64,000 nt of DNA from Ralstonia sp. NFACC01. Lineage in GTDB: Bacteria; Pseudomonadota; Gammaproteobacteria; Burkholderiales; Burkholderiaceae. This document shows positions 17,003 through 31,385 of the stretch, piece by piece (the first letter of the stretch is position 1; the number at the start of each line of letters is the position of its first letter). The notes under the pieces were generated by a model. That model saw only the letters and a list, made by a program, of their open reading frames with translations, did no database searches and was not told where the DNA came from. The position numbers and the translations under genes were made by a program. The stretch lies in contig NZ_FOWV01000005.1 of assembly GCF_900115545.1 (NCBI RefSeq), forward strand, positions 124,001 to 188,000, read 5' to 3'.

Positions 17003-18151
17003 ATGAAAATCACCCGCCTGACCACGTACCGCCTGCCTCCGCGCTGGATGTTCCTGAAAGTCGAGACCGACGAGGGCGTCACCGGCTGGGGCGAACCCGT
17101 CATCGAAGGCCGTGCGCGCACGGTGGAGGCGGCGGTGCACGAGCTGTCCGACTACCTCGTCGGCCAAGACCCGAGCCGCATCAACGACCTCTGGCAGACC
17201 ATGTACCGCGCCGGCTTCTACCGCGGCGGGCCGATCCTGATGAGCGCCATCGCCGGCATCGACCAGGCGTTGTGGGACATCAAGGGCAAGGTGCTGGGCG
17301 TGCCGGTATACGAACTGCTCGGCGGCCTCGTGCGCGACAAGATGCGCACCTACAGCTGGGTCGGCGGCGACCGTCCGGCCGACGTAATTGCGGGCATGAA
17401 GGCGCTGCAGGCCGGCGGCTTCGATCACTTCAAGCTCAACGGCTGCGAAGAGATGGGCATCATCGACACGTCCCGCGCGGTGGACGCGGCGGTCGCCAAG
17501 GTTGCCGAGATTCGCTCGGCGTTCGGCAACACCGTCGAATTCGGGCTCGATTTTCACGGTCGCGTTTCTGCGCCGATGGCCAAGGTGCTGATCAAGGAGC
17601 TGGAGCCGTATCGCCCGCTCTTTATCGAGGAACCGGTGCTGGCCGAGCAGGCAGAAACCTACGCCCGCCTAGCCGCCCACACCCATCTGCCCATCGCTGC
17701 CGGCGAGCGCATGTTCTCGCGCTTCGATTTCAAGCGCGTGCTGGAAGCGGGTGGGGTATCGATCCTGCAGCCGGACCTGTCCCACGCTGGCGGCATTACT
17801 GAATGCGTGAAGATCGCCGCCATGGCCGAGGCCTACGATGTGGCGTTGGCGCCGCATTGCCCCCTGGGCCCCATCGCGCTGGCCTCGTGCCTGCACGTGG
17901 ATTTCGTCAGCTGGAACGCCACGTTGCAGGAACAGAGCATGGGCATCCATTACAACAAGGGCGCCGAACTGCTCGATTACGTGCGAAACAAGGCCGATTT
18001 CGCGCTGGAAGGGGGCTATATCCGCCCGCCGCGCCTGCCCGGCCTGGGCGTGGACATCGACGAGGCGCTGGTCATCGAACGGAGCAAGGAAGCCCCCGAC
18101 TGGCGCAACCCGGTGTGGCGCCATGCCGACGGTTCCGTCGCGGAGTGGTAA
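17003..18151 (+). CDS. dgoD: D-galactonate dehydratase
   Basis: A 382-residue enolase-superfamily enzyme (MLE/mandelate racemase subgroup) that dehydrates D-galactonate to 2-keto-3-deoxy-D-galactonate. Magnesium ligands Asp183, Glu209 and Glu235 and catalytic His185 (LDFHGR) and His285 (APHCPLGP) fall at exactly the positions of E. coli DgoD. The ATG lies 20 nt after dgoA, and it is the last gene of the operon. The combination of DgoD, DgoK and DgoA leaves little doubt that the operon degrades D-galactose or galactonate. Confidence 0.97.
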   Translation: MKITRLTTYRLPPRWMFLKVETDEGVTGWGEPVIEGRARTVEAAVHELSDYLVGQDPSRINDLWQTMYRAGFYRGGPILMSAIAGIDQALWDIKGKVLGVPVYELLGGLVRDKMRTYSWVGGDRPADVIAGMKALQAGGFDHFKLNGCEEMGIIDTSRAVDAAVAKVAEIRSAFGNTVEFGLDFHGRVSAPMAKVLIKELEPYRPLFIEEPVLAEQAETYARLAAHTHLPIAAGERMFSRFDFKRVLEAGGVSILQPDLSHAGGITECVKIAAMAEAYDVALAPHCPLGPIALASCLHVDFVSWNATLQEQSMGIHYNKGAELLDYVRNKADFALEGGYIRPPRLPGLGVDIDEALVIERSKEAPDWRNPVWRHADGSVAEW

Positions 18152-18222
18152 GCCGGGCGGGGGAGGGGACGTCGTAGCACGTTTTACTGACCGCGATCAC
18201 CCCAGCCGGGTCATTCCCGTCT

Positions 18223-18230
18223 GGTAAAAT
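18223..18230 (+). promoter_or_regulatory. Extended -10 promoter of tktA
   Basis: TGGTAAAAT gives an extended -10 (TAAAAT at 18225-18230), 37 nt before the tktA ATG. No good -35 is present. The same TGGTAAAATC string lies upstream of purB and, with one change at its first base, oxyR in this window. Confidence 0.6.
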
Positions 18231-18266
18231 CGCGGTTTTCCCGCCTATCTCCTGCCGCAGGTTCGC

Positions 18267-21367
<3,101 letters not shown>

Positions 21368-21388
21368 TCCTGCTTAACGGCCCGAAAG

Positions 21389-21412
21389 AACGCGCCTTTG
21401 GGCGCGTTTTTT
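21389..21412 (+). terminator. Intrinsic terminator of gap
   Basis: CGCGCC, TTTG loop, GGCGCG, then six T, starting about 20 nt after the gap stop. Adjacent AA before the stem extends pairing with the first two T. Confidence 0.9.
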
Positions 21413-21545
21413 CATAGACAGGCGAAGCGGAGGAGTCGTCACGGCCACACGGCGCTTATCGGGGGCCTGCTCGACGTTTGTTACCGACCGGAAAGAAAAC
21501 GTTTGCGGATGCGCAAATTTTGAATTCGGGCTACAGGAATTCGCT

Positions 21546-21573
21546 TTGAAAATCGGGTTGCAGTCCGTACACT
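21546..21573 (+). promoter_or_regulatory. Candidate phcA promoter
   Basis: TTGAAA (21546-21551), 16-nt spacer, TACACT (21568-21573) lies in the AT-richer part of the gap-phcA spacer. It predicts an mRNA leader of about 85 nt before the phcA ATG. Sequence match only. Confidence 0.45.
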
Positions 21574-21666
21574 GAACAATTACTACATTGTGATGTGGCG
21601 GGCTTTTACGTCACGTCCGAATGGTTGCCTTTCCAGTTTTCCAACGTGCTCGAGCCAAGGCGTCCC

Positions 21667-22710
21667 ATGGTCAACGTCGATACCAAGCTGCTGGTGATTT
21701 TTGTTGAGCTGCTCAGCAAGCGCAACGCCACCTACGTGGCTGAAAAGATGCACATGACCGCACCGGCTGTCTCGCATTCGCTGGGCCGCTTGCGCGAAAT
21801 TTTCGACGATCCTCTCTTTATCCGTGTCCCGCACGGCCTGACGCCGACGCCCAAGGCGCTCGAACTGGGTCCCAAAGTGCGTGAGATGCTCGACCTGTGG
21901 GCCGCCATCAACGAGGGTGATATCGCCACGTTTGACCCGGCCGAAGCCACCGGCACGTTCAACGTCAGCTTTGCCGGCACGTTGGGGGATGCGCTGTTCG
22001 ATCGCTTCCTGCTGCGCATCAAGCGTCTGGCGCCGGCGTTGCAGGTGCGCCTGACTGAGTCGTCTTCGTGGGAAGCCGATGTGGCGGCCATGCGTGCGAA
22101 CGAGCTGGACCTAGCGTTCTCGCCGTTCCCCACGCGCCACCCCGAGATCATGGAAGAGGTCGTGACCTCCTTCAACATGTGGGTCTGCGCGCGCAAGGAC
22201 CACCCGATCCTCGGGGATCGCTGCACGCTCGAGCAATACCTCGACTGCGAGCATATCTTCATCGCGCAGGGCAGCCCCGGCAGCCGCGTTGCGCCGTCGC
22301 TCATCCCGCTGGACTACGCTTTGCAGCAGCGCGGCCTCAAGCGCAACTCGACCATGACCGTGCATAGCTGGCGCACGCAGGGCGAAGTGGCCGCCCAGAC
22401 CGACATGATCTTCACGGTCAACTCGCTGATGAAAGACATGGTCTGCAAGATGTACGACCTCAACGCGTTCCCGCTGCCGACCGAGCTGGAAACCGTGCTG
22501 GGCCTGAACATGCTGTGGCACCGCAGCCGCAATACGCACCCGATGCTGGTGTGGGCGCGTCAGCTCTTCAAGCAGGTCGTGGCTGAGTACACGGGGCAGG
22601 CGTCGGGTGCGCCGGCGCACTCGCCCGTGCAGGCCAATGAACATGGCAAGACCGAGAAGGGCGGCCAGGGCGACGCAGAAAAGGAGGACGAGACGCGGCT
22701 GTCCGCTTGA
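21667..22710 (+). CDS. phcA: LysR-type global quorum-sensing regulator PhcA
   Basis: A 347-residue LysR-type regulator. The DNA-binding helix-turn-helix covers about residues 5-65 (MVNVDTKLLVIFVELLSKRN, then MTAPAVSHSLGRLREIFDDPLF). The C-terminal effector domain is followed by a charged tail of about 35 residues ending DETRLSA. Length, start and the neighbour genes (gap on one side, fur on the other) match R. solanacearum phcA, the switch for exopolysaccharide, motility and virulence genes, which is activated when PhcB-made 3-hydroxy fatty acid methyl ester accumulates. An in-frame start 72 nt upstream gives an unrelated N-terminus and is rejected. Its signal operon lies 10 kb away in this window. 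Confidence 0.9.
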   Translation: MVNVDTKLLVIFVELLSKRNATYVAEKMHMTAPAVSHSLGRLREIFDDPLFIRVPHGLTPTPKALELGPKVREMLDLWAAINEGDIATFDPAEATGTFNVSFAGTLGDALFDRFLLRIKRLAPALQVRLTESSSWEADVAAMRANELDLAFSPFPTRHPEIMEEVVTSFNMWVCARKDHPILGDRCTLEQYLDCEHIFIAQGSPGSRVAPSLIPLDYALQQRGLKRNSTMTVHSWRTQGEVAAQTDMIFTVNSLMKDMVCKMYDLNAFPLPTELETVLGLNMLWHRSRNTHPMLVWARQLFKQVVAEYTGQASGAPAHSPVQANEHGKTEKGGQGDAEKEDETRLSA

Positions 22711-22735
22711 CATCCGCCCTCTCGCCGCTCCAATG

Positions 22736-22770
22736 AAAAACGGCCGCACACGATGCGGCCGTTTCCTTTT
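22736..22770. terminator. Bidirectional terminator between phcA and fur
   Basis: AAAACGGCCGCA, 5-nt loop CACGA, TGCGGCCGTTT then CCTTTT. The stem is perfect over 11 bp. It separates the convergent phcA and fur genes, with an A-run on one side and a T-rich tract on the other. Confidence 0.88.
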
Positions 22771-22782
22771 AGCGACGACGCT

Positions 22783-23214
22783 TCAGCGCTTTGGCCGATG
22801 CGGGCAGGCTTCCTTCGTGCAATTGCCATAGAGCGACAGCGCGTGCTCCTGCAGCGCAAAGCCGCGCGCACGTGCAATGCTTTGCTGGCGCTGTTCGATC
22901 TCGGCATCGAAAAATTCTTCCACGCGGCCGCAATCGAGGCACACCAGGTGATCGTGGTGCTTGCCTTCGTTGAGTTCGTAGATGGCCTTGCCGGATTCGA
23001 AGTTGTTGCGTGACAGCAGCCCCGCCTGTTCGAACTGCGTCAGCACGCGATAGACGGTGGCCAGGCCAATGTCCATGTGCTCGGCGAGCAGGATGCGGTA
23101 CACGTCTTCGGCGCTCATGTGGCGCTCTTCGCTGGTCTGAAAGATCTCGAGGATCTTCAACCGCGGCACCGTGGCTTTCAGACCGATGTTCTTGAGGTCT
23201 GCAGGACTCGGCAT
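22783..23214 (-). CDS. fur: Ferric uptake regulator
   Basis: A 143-residue metal-dependent repressor. The N-terminal winged helix ([18 protein letters not shown], then [19 protein letters not shown]) is followed by the dimerisation and metal-binding domain. [18 protein letters not shown] carries the histidine cluster and the CxxC zinc site, with a second CxxxxC near the end ([10 protein letters not shown]). Length is standard. It is divergent from bamE, a common arrangement in beta- and gammaproteobacteria. I see no obvious 19-bp Fur box in the spacer. Confidence 0.97.
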   Translation of the reverse strand: MPSPADLKNIGLKATVPRLKILEIFQTSEERHMSAEDVYRILLAEHMDIGLATVYRVLTQFEQAGLLSRNNFESGKAIYELNEGKHHDHLVCLDCGRVEEFFDAEIEQRQQSIARARGFALQEHALSLYGNCTKEACPHRPKR

Positions 23215-23366
23215 GCGCCAGGCTCCCTAGAGTACAATGTTCGGATATTCCAATCATAAGGGTTTTGGCGGCAAAAGTCCTATTGACGGGCCTGCACGAT
23301 GTGCCTGGGCCGTCGCCGATTCCTCCCGTACCGGTATGTCCGGAACCGTTTGAAGGCCGATCGCTC

Positions 23367-24023
23367 ATGACCTTTTCTTTTGCGCGCAGTCCTGTCCGTT
23401 TTGCCCACGTCGCCCGTCGCGGCGGCCTGTTGGTGGGTGCCATGCTCGCCGCGTCGGCGTTGCTGGCCGGATGCGGCACCTATGACAGCACCACGCGCAA
23501 GATCGCCAATGCCATCACGCCGTATCGCATCGATATTGTGCAAGGCAATTTCGTCTCGCGCGAGCAAGCAGCGCAGCTCAAGGAAGGCATGACGCGCGAC
23601 CAGGTGCGCTTCGTACTCGGCACGCCGCTGTTGACGGATATGTTCCATGCCAACCGCTGGGATTACATCTTCTCGTTCAAGCGTGGCAACACGGCCGTTG
23701 TGCAGGAACGCAAGCTGACCGTGTGGTTTGACGGCGATCGTCTCTCCAAGTGGGTGGGCGCTGATGAGCTGCCGTCCGAATCGGAGCTGATCTCCGAGAT
23801 CGATGGCATCAAGCGCCCGAAGAAGGATGCCGCGCAAGCTGCCGCCGCTGCGGGCGCCGCTCCGGCAGCGCGCGCACCGTCGATTCCGTCGGCTGAAGTC
23901 ACTGACCGCGTGCAGTCGACCACCGGTTCCAAAAACAACGTTGACGTGACGCTGCCGGAGCGCCGCACTGGCGGTGGTGGTACTGACACCAGCGTTCCGC
24001 CGCCGGCCACCCAATCGCAGTGA
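23367..24023 (+). CDS. bamE: Outer-membrane assembly lipoprotein BamE (OmlA/SmpA)
   Basis: A 218-residue lipoprotein of the BAM complex. The signal sequence of about 35 residues ends in the lipobox LLAGC. The BamE domain follows: QGNFVSREQAAQLKEGMTRDQVRFVLGTPLLTDMFHANRWDYIFSFKRG, i.e. conserved positions near residues 60-110. A C-terminal tail of about 65 residues rich in Ala, Pro and Ser is longer than in E. coli BamE (113 residues in total) but usual in Burkholderiales. I chose the ATG at 23367; an in-frame start upstream would place the signal peptide internally. It is divergent from fur. Confidence 0.93.
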   Translation: MTFSFARSPVRFAHVARRGGLLVGAMLAASALLAGCGTYDSTTRKIANAITPYRIDIVQGNFVSREQAAQLKEGMTRDQVRFVLGTPLLTDMFHANRWDYIFSFKRGNTAVVQERKLTVWFDGDRLSKWVGADELPSESELISEIDGIKRPKKDAAQAAAAAGAAPAARAPSIPSAEVTDRVQSTTGSKNNVDVTLPERRTGGGGTDTSVPPPATQSQ

Positions 24024-24145
24024 ACGCCGTTAAGCGCGCATAGCCAGCGCGCCGGCATCACGACTTCGAGCGAGCGGCGGACGGGTTCCGCCGCTTGTGC
24101 GTTTTACAGACCGTTTTTCTTTTGCAGCTTTTCGCTTCCACCGAC

Positions 24146-24937
24146 ATGAAAATTGCGATTGCAGGCGCCTCGGGCCGCATGGGCCAGATGCTGATCGACA
24201 CCGTACTACGCACGCCGGGCGTGACACTGGGCGCCGCGCTGGACCGCGCTGGCAGCGATGCCGTGGGACAGGACGCCGGCGCCAAGCTTGGCAAGACCAC
24301 GGGCGTGATTGTGACCAACGACGTGCGTGCGGGGCTCTCGCAGGCCGACGTGTTGATCGATTTCACGCGTCCTGACGCGACGCTCAATCACCTGAATGTG
24401 GCGCGTGAACTGGGCACTGCCGTCGTGATCGGTACGACCGGTTTCACGGCAGAGCAGAAGGCCAGCTTCAAGACCTACGGTGAGTCGATCGGCGTGGTCT
24501 GGGCCCCGAACATGAGCGTGGGCGTGAATGCGACCTTCAAACTGATCGAAGTCGCCGCGAAGATCCTGGCGCAGGGCTACGACGTCGAGATCATCGAGGC
24601 GCACCACAAGCACAAGATTGACGCGCCGTCGGGCACCGCGCTCAAGATGGGCGAGATCGTAGCCGAGGCACAGGGCACCAAACTGGCCGATCGCGCGGTC
24701 TATGCCCGCGAAGGCGAGACCGGCCCGCGGGAGCTGGGCACCATCGGTTTTGCCACGGTGCGCGGCGGCGACATCGTAGGCGACCACACCGTGCTGTTTG
24801 CCGGTGACGGCGAGCGCATCGAGATCACGCATCGCTCCAACACGCGCCAGTCGTATGCCGAAGGTGCCGTACGCGCAGCGGTGTATGTGGCCGGCAAGAA
24901 AGGTTTGTACGACATGAACGACGTGCTCGGCTTGTAA
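24146..24937 (+). CDS. dapB: 4-hydroxy-tetrahydrodipicolinate reductase
   Basis: A 263-residue NAD(P)H-dependent reductase of lysine and diaminopimelate synthesis. The N-terminal nucleotide-binding [12 protein letters not shown] is at residues 3-14. The catalytic [18 protein letters not shown] is near residues 150-167, with the active-site histidine and lysine intact. A frame extension upstream begins in a non-conserved segment, so the ATG at 24146 is taken. It follows bamE by 122 nt and ends in a strong terminator. Confidence 0.96.
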   Translation: MKIAIAGASGRMGQMLIDTVLRTPGVTLGAALDRAGSDAVGQDAGAKLGKTTGVIVTNDVRAGLSQADVLIDFTRPDATLNHLNVARELGTAVVIGTTGFTAEQKASFKTYGESIGVVWAPNMSVGVNATFKLIEVAAKILAQGYDVEIIEAHHKHKIDAPSGTALKMGEIVAEAQGTKLADRAVYAREGETGPRELGTIGFATVRGGDIVGDHTVLFAGDGERIEITHRSNTRQSYAEGAVRAAVYVAGKKGLYDMNDVLGL

Positions 24938-24950
24938 TCAGGCGGGTAGG

Positions 24951-24986
24951 AAAAGGCGCCGGCAAGCCCGTCCGGCGCCTTTTTTT
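24951..24986 (+). terminator. Intrinsic terminator of dapB
   Basis: AAAAGGCGCCGG, 9-nt loop, CCGGCGCC and seven T. It starts 14 nt after the dapB stop. Confidence 0.9.
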
Positions 24987-25025
24987 CACTGCTCGCGATC
25001 GCCCGGATGGGGCGGGTGGCGACGG

Positions 25026-27748
<2,723 letters not shown>

Positions 27749-27773
27749 CCGGGCCATCCCACTCAAGGAACGC

Positions 27774-28304
27774 ATGGTTATGTCGTTGTCCCGAGGTTTG
27801 TCCCGCCGCCGCTTTGGTCGCTCTGTCCTTGCCCTGGCGATCGCGCTGCCGACGCTGTCCGCCTGCGGCTTCCATATGCGGGGCAATACCGACTTCGCGT
27901 TCAAGCGGCTGTACATCAACCTGCCGCAGAACTCGCAGATGCGCGCGCAGTTGCGGCGGCTGATCGACAACGGCTCCGACACCGTTATCGTGTCGGATAA
28001 GAAAGACGCCGATGCGCTGCTCGACGTGCTGGCCGAAGACCGCGTGAAGACCATCTCGTCGCTCACGCCGCAAGGTGTGGTGCGCGAATACCGCATCACG
28101 TATCGCTTCCGCTTCCAGCTGCGCGATGCGCACGACAACCTGCTGATCCCCCCGTCGGAAATCACGCAGTTCCGCGATCTCTCGTATAACGAGACGCAGG
28201 TGCTCGCCAAGGACTACGAAGAAGCGGCGCTCTACCGCGACATGCAGGGCGATACGATTAATCAGCTCGTGCGGCGCCTCGGTGCCGTGAAGCTGCCGTC
28301 ATAA
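27774..28304 (+). CDS. lptE: LPS-assembly lipoprotein LptE
   Basis: A 176-residue outer-membrane lipoprotein that plugs the LptD barrel for lipopolysaccharide insertion. The lipobox is LSACGFHMRG (Cys near residue 31), and CGFHMRG is the LptE hallmark. The rest is a mixed alpha-beta domain with DADALLDVLAED and YRITYRFRFQLRD strands. An arginine-rich stretch precedes the hydrophobic core of the signal sequence. It starts 25 nt after leuS; the ATG at 27780 is an equal alternative. holA follows after 14 nt. Confidence 0.93.
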   Translation: MVMSLSRGLSRRRFGRSVLALAIALPTLSACGFHMRGNTDFAFKRLYINLPQNSQMRAQLRRLIDNGSDTVIVSDKKDADALLDVLAEDRVKTISSLTPQGVVREYRITYRFRFQLRDAHDNLLIPPSEITQFRDLSYNETQVLAKDYEEAALYRDMQGDTINQLVRRLGAVKLPS

Positions 28305-28318
28305 GCGGCCGGCTGGTC

Positions 28319-29395
28319 ATGCAACTGCGGCTCGACGCGCTCGAAGGGCACCTCAAGCAGGCCGGCGCCAAAGGTCTGGCGTCGCTGTATGTGGTGCACG
28401 GGGATGAGCACCTGCTCGCACTGGAAGCGGTCGATGCGCTGCGCCAAGCCGCACGCGCGCAGGGCTTTACCGAGCGCGAGGTGATGAGCGTCGAGCGCGG
28501 TTTTTCGTGGTCGCGCGTGACCGAGGCGCAGCAGTCGATGTCGCTGTTCGGGGATCGCAAGATCGTCGAGCTGCGCATTCCATCCGGTAAGCCCGGCAAG
28601 GATGGCGGTGAGGCATTGCGCGCATTGGCTGCAGGCACGCCGTCGGGCCCCGCCACCGATACCCTCACGCTGATCACGCTGCCGCGTTTGGACTTTGCGA
28701 CCGCCAAGTCGGCGTGGTTTGCCGCGCTGGAAGGCGCCGGCGTGTCGATCAAGATCGATTCGGTAGACCGTACCAAGCTGCCCGGCTGGATTGGCGAGCG
28801 CCTCGCGCGCCAGCAGCAGCGTGTGGAGCCCGGTGAGCCTGGTCGACGCGCCCTGCAGTTCATTGCCGACCGTGTGGAAGGCAATCTGTTGGCCGCGCAT
28901 CAGGAAATCCAGAAGCTTGGTCTGCTGCATCCTCCGGGCGTGCTGATGTTCGACGATGTGCACGATGCGGTGCTCAACGTGGCGCGCTACGACGTGTTCA
29001 AGCTGTCCGAAGCCATGCTGGCTGGAGATGTGCCGCGTCTGGTGCGCATGCTCGAAGGCTTGCGCGGCGAGGGCGAGGCCACGGTCCTGGTCCTCTGGAC
29101 GTTGACCGAAGAAATTCGCGTATTATCAAAAATCGCCTCGGGCGCAGCCCAAGGCAAGCCGGTGGCGTCCATGCTGCGAGAACTGCGGGTGTGGGGGCCA
29201 CGCGAGCGGCTGGTGCCGCAGGCGGCGCAGCGGCTGTCACAGCGCGAGCTGGAGGGTGCGCTCTCCATGGCCGCCAAGCTGGATCGGCAGGTCAAGGGGT
29301 TGCGCGAACCATCGCTGCCGGCCGAGCCATGGGATGGCCTGCTGCAACTGGCGATGCGCATCGCGCGGCCGGGCAGCCTCCTAGTGCCGGCCTGA
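28319..29395 (+). CDS. holA: DNA polymerase III subunit delta
   Basis: A 358-residue clamp-loader subunit that opens the beta sliding clamp. The N-terminal AAA+-like domain (SLYVVHGDEHLLALEAVDALR) lacks a functional P-loop, as usual for delta. The central region has LPGWIGERLARQQQRVEPG and FIADRVEGNLLAAHQEIQKL, the conserved delta motif. The C-terminal collar helix bundle has LWTLTEEIRVLSKIA and AAQRLSQRELEGALSMAAKLDRQVKGL features. Position after lptE is conserved in proteobacteria. Confidence 0.95.
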   Translation: MQLRLDALEGHLKQAGAKGLASLYVVHGDEHLLALEAVDALRQAARAQGFTEREVMSVERGFSWSRVTEAQQSMSLFGDRKIVELRIPSGKPGKDGGEALRALAAGTPSGPATDTLTLITLPRLDFATAKSAWFAALEGAGVSIKIDSVDRTKLPGWIGERLARQQQRVEPGEPGRRALQFIADRVEGNLLAAHQEIQKLGLLHPPGVLMFDDVHDAVLNVARYDVFKLSEAMLAGDVPRLVRMLEGLRGEGEATVLVLWTLTEEIRVLSKIASGAAQGKPVASMLRELRVWGPRERLVPQAAQRLSQRELEGALSMAAKLDRQVKGLREPSLPAEPWDGLLQLAMRIARPGSLLVPA

Positions 29396-29467
29396 TCCGC
29401 CTATCGGCGCAAGCCTCCGAATTGTCCTCACACTGAATTTGCCGGCAGCTCGCCGGTCGCGATCATC

Positions 29468-30748
29468 ATGAAGCAGCTCGACGTGAACGAATACATGGCC
29501 CTGGTCGGCCGTCAGGCGCGCACCGCCTCGCGCGGCATGGCACGTGCCGGCACAGCGCAAAAGAACCGCGCGCTGTTGCATATTGCGGCCGCCATCCGTC
29601 GCGATGCTGCCAAGCTCAAAGAAATCAACGCCCGAGACGTCGAGCGTGCCCGCGCCAACGGCCAGGATGCTGCCTTCATCGACCGCCTGACGCTCACCGA
29701 CCGTGCCATCGATACCATGGCCACTGGCCTGGAGCAGATCGCCGCGCTGCCGGACCCCATTGGCGAGATCAGCAACATGAAGTTTCGTCCGACCGGCATC
29801 CAGGTCGGCCAGATGCGCGTGCCGCTTGGCGTGATCGGCATCATCTATGAGTCGCGTCCGAACGTGACGGTGGATGCCGCGGCACTGTGCATCAAGTCAG
29901 GTAACGCGACCATTTTGCGCGGCGGCTCCGAGGCGATCGAATCGAATGGCGCGCTGGCGGCGCTCATCGAGGAAGGGCTGGCCGATGCCGGTTTGCCTGC
30001 CAACGCCGTGCAGGTGGTGGCCACCACAGACCGCGCGGCGGTCGGCAAGCTCATCACCATGACGGAGTATGTCGATGTGATTGTGCCGCGCGGTGGCAAG
30101 AGCCTGATCGCGCGCCTGATCGAAGAAGCCCGGGTGCCGATGATCAAGCACCTGGACGGCATCTGCCACGTCTACATTGACGCCGATGCGGACATCGAAA
30201 AGGCCGTGCGCGTGTGCGACAACGCCAAGACGCAGCGCTATGCGCCGTGCAACACGATGGAGACGCTGCTCGTGTCGCGCGATGTGGCTGCGCGGGTGTT
30301 GCCGCCGCTGGCGAAGATCTACCAGGACAAGGGCGTCGAACTGCGCGTGTGCCCAGCCACGCGCGCCACGCTGGAAGCCGTCGGCTTCGGCAATCTGAAG
30401 GACGCCATCGAGGCCGACTGGCACACCGAATACCTTGCGCCGATCCTGTCGATCCGCACCGTTGACGGCCTGGACGCCGCCATCGAGCACATCAACACCT
30501 ACGGCTCCGCACACACCGATTCCATCATCACCGAGAACTATTCGACCGGCATGCGCTTCCTGCGCGAGGTCGATTCGGCCAGCGTGATGATCAACGCGTC
30601 CACGCGATTTGCCGATGGCTTCGAGTACGGCCTGGGCGCCGAGATCGGCATCTCAAACGACAAGCTCCACGCGCGTGGACCGGTCGGGTTGGAGGGGCTG
30701 ACCTCGTTGAAGTACGTCGTGTTCGGGCACGGCGAGATCCGCTCCTGA
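29468..30748 (+). CDS. proA: Gamma-glutamyl phosphate reductase
   Basis: A 426-residue NADPH-dependent enzyme of proline synthesis that reduces gamma-glutamyl phosphate to the semialdehyde. It has an aldehyde-dehydrogenase-like fold. [22 protein letters not shown] and [11 protein letters not shown] near residue 135-160 belong to the cofactor site. The catalytic cysteine is in [12 protein letters not shown] near 260, and [22 protein letters not shown] is the C-terminal signature (here with INAS). It lies 72 nt after holA. Confidence 0.97.
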   Translation: MKQLDVNEYMALVGRQARTASRGMARAGTAQKNRALLHIAAAIRRDAAKLKEINARDVERARANGQDAAFIDRLTLTDRAIDTMATGLEQIAALPDPIGEISNMKFRPTGIQVGQMRVPLGVIGIIYESRPNVTVDAAALCIKSGNATILRGGSEAIESNGALAALIEEGLADAGLPANAVQVVATTDRAAVGKLITMTEYVDVIVPRGGKSLIARLIEEARVPMIKHLDGICHVYIDADADIEKAVRVCDNAKTQRYAPCNTMETLLVSRDVAARVLPPLAKIYQDKGVELRVCPATRATLEAVGFGNLKDAIEADWHTEYLAPILSIRTVDGLDAAIEHINTYGSAHTDSIITENYSTGMRFLREVDSASVMINASTRFADGFEYGLGAEIGISNDKLHARGPVGLEGLTSLKYVVFGHGEIRS

Positions 30749-30833
30749 TATCGCTTGTTGCACGTTGAGCGCCACCGCGAGCGGCGCGCGATGTGTTTAC
30801 CGTTCGCGCTTCACCATTCACGGGACTGTTCGC

Positions 30834-31256
30834 ATGCTCTGGGTCAAAGCCTTTCACATCGTCTTCATTGCGTCGTGGTTTGCCGGGCTGTTCTATCTGC
30901 CGCGCATTTTCGTCAACCTGGCGATGGAAACCGAGCGAGCGGCCATCACGCGCCTGCTGATCATGGCGCGCAAGCTGTTCCGCTTCACGACCATGCTGGC
31001 GATTGTCGCGATCCTGCTTGGGCTGTGGCTGTTCCTGGGATATCGCATCGGACTGTATCCGCCTAATGGCTGGATGCACGCGAAGCTCGCACTGGTGCTC
31101 GTGACGATCGGATATCACCACGGTTGTGGCGTGCTACTGCGCAAGTTCGAGGCGGGCGCCAATAAGCGCTCCCACAAGTTCTACCGCTGGTTCAATGAAC
31201 TGCCGGTGCTGTTGTTGCTGGCGATTACGATCCTGGTGGTCGTCAAGCCGTTCTGA
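30834..31256 (+). CDS. hemJ: HemJ-like protoporphyrinogen oxidase (CopD/UPF0093 family)
   Basis: A 140-residue inner-membrane protein with four hydrophobic helices. It has the HemJ start WVKAFHIVFIASWFAGLFYLPRIFV, in which the histidine of helix 1 is the presumed haem ligand. Helix 3 (GWMHAKLALVLVTIGYHHGC) carries the conserved His and Lys. HemJ oxidises protoporphyrinogen IX to protoporphyrin IX in bacteria lacking HemG and HemY. I take the ATG at 30834; the open upstream part has no hydrophobic helix. Its stop codon lies at the edge of a long inverted repeat. Confidence 0.88.
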   Translation: MLWVKAFHIVFIASWFAGLFYLPRIFVNLAMETERAAITRLLIMARKLFRFTTMLAIVAILLGLWLFLGYRIGLYPPNGWMHAKLALVLVTIGYHHGCGVLLRKFEAGANKRSHKFYRWFNELPVLLLLAITILVVVKPF

Positions 31257-31367
31257 GATCCCTGCAAAATGATTCTGACGGCCCAACCCCTCCTTGCCGT
31301 ACGACTTGTACTGTCTGCGTCGGCGTTGAACCGTCAGAACCGCATCGCTTCATTTTGCAGCGATCTC
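31255..31367. repeat. 113-bp long inverted repeat between hemJ and rlmL
   Basis: The outer arms 31255-31272 and 31350-31367 pair over 18 positions with one mismatch (GAGATC, C, CTGCAAAATGA against TCATTTTGCAG, C, GATCTC). A second pair, TTCTGACGG (31273-31281) and CCGTCAGAA (31331-31339), continues the stem on the inside after a 10-nt bulge on the right. The loop is about 49 nt. It begins at the hemJ stop codon and ends 18 nt before the rlmL ATG. It could be a structured RNA, a MITE-like remnant or a regulatory hairpin; there is no T-run right after it, so a simple terminator is less likely. Confidence 0.75.
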
Positions 31368-31385
31368 TAACTATTTTGTTTTCCG

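Noticed and set aside
23215-23366. Fur box in the fur-bamE spacer
   Set aside because: No stretch resembles the 19-bp GATAATGATAATCATTATC consensus closely enough.
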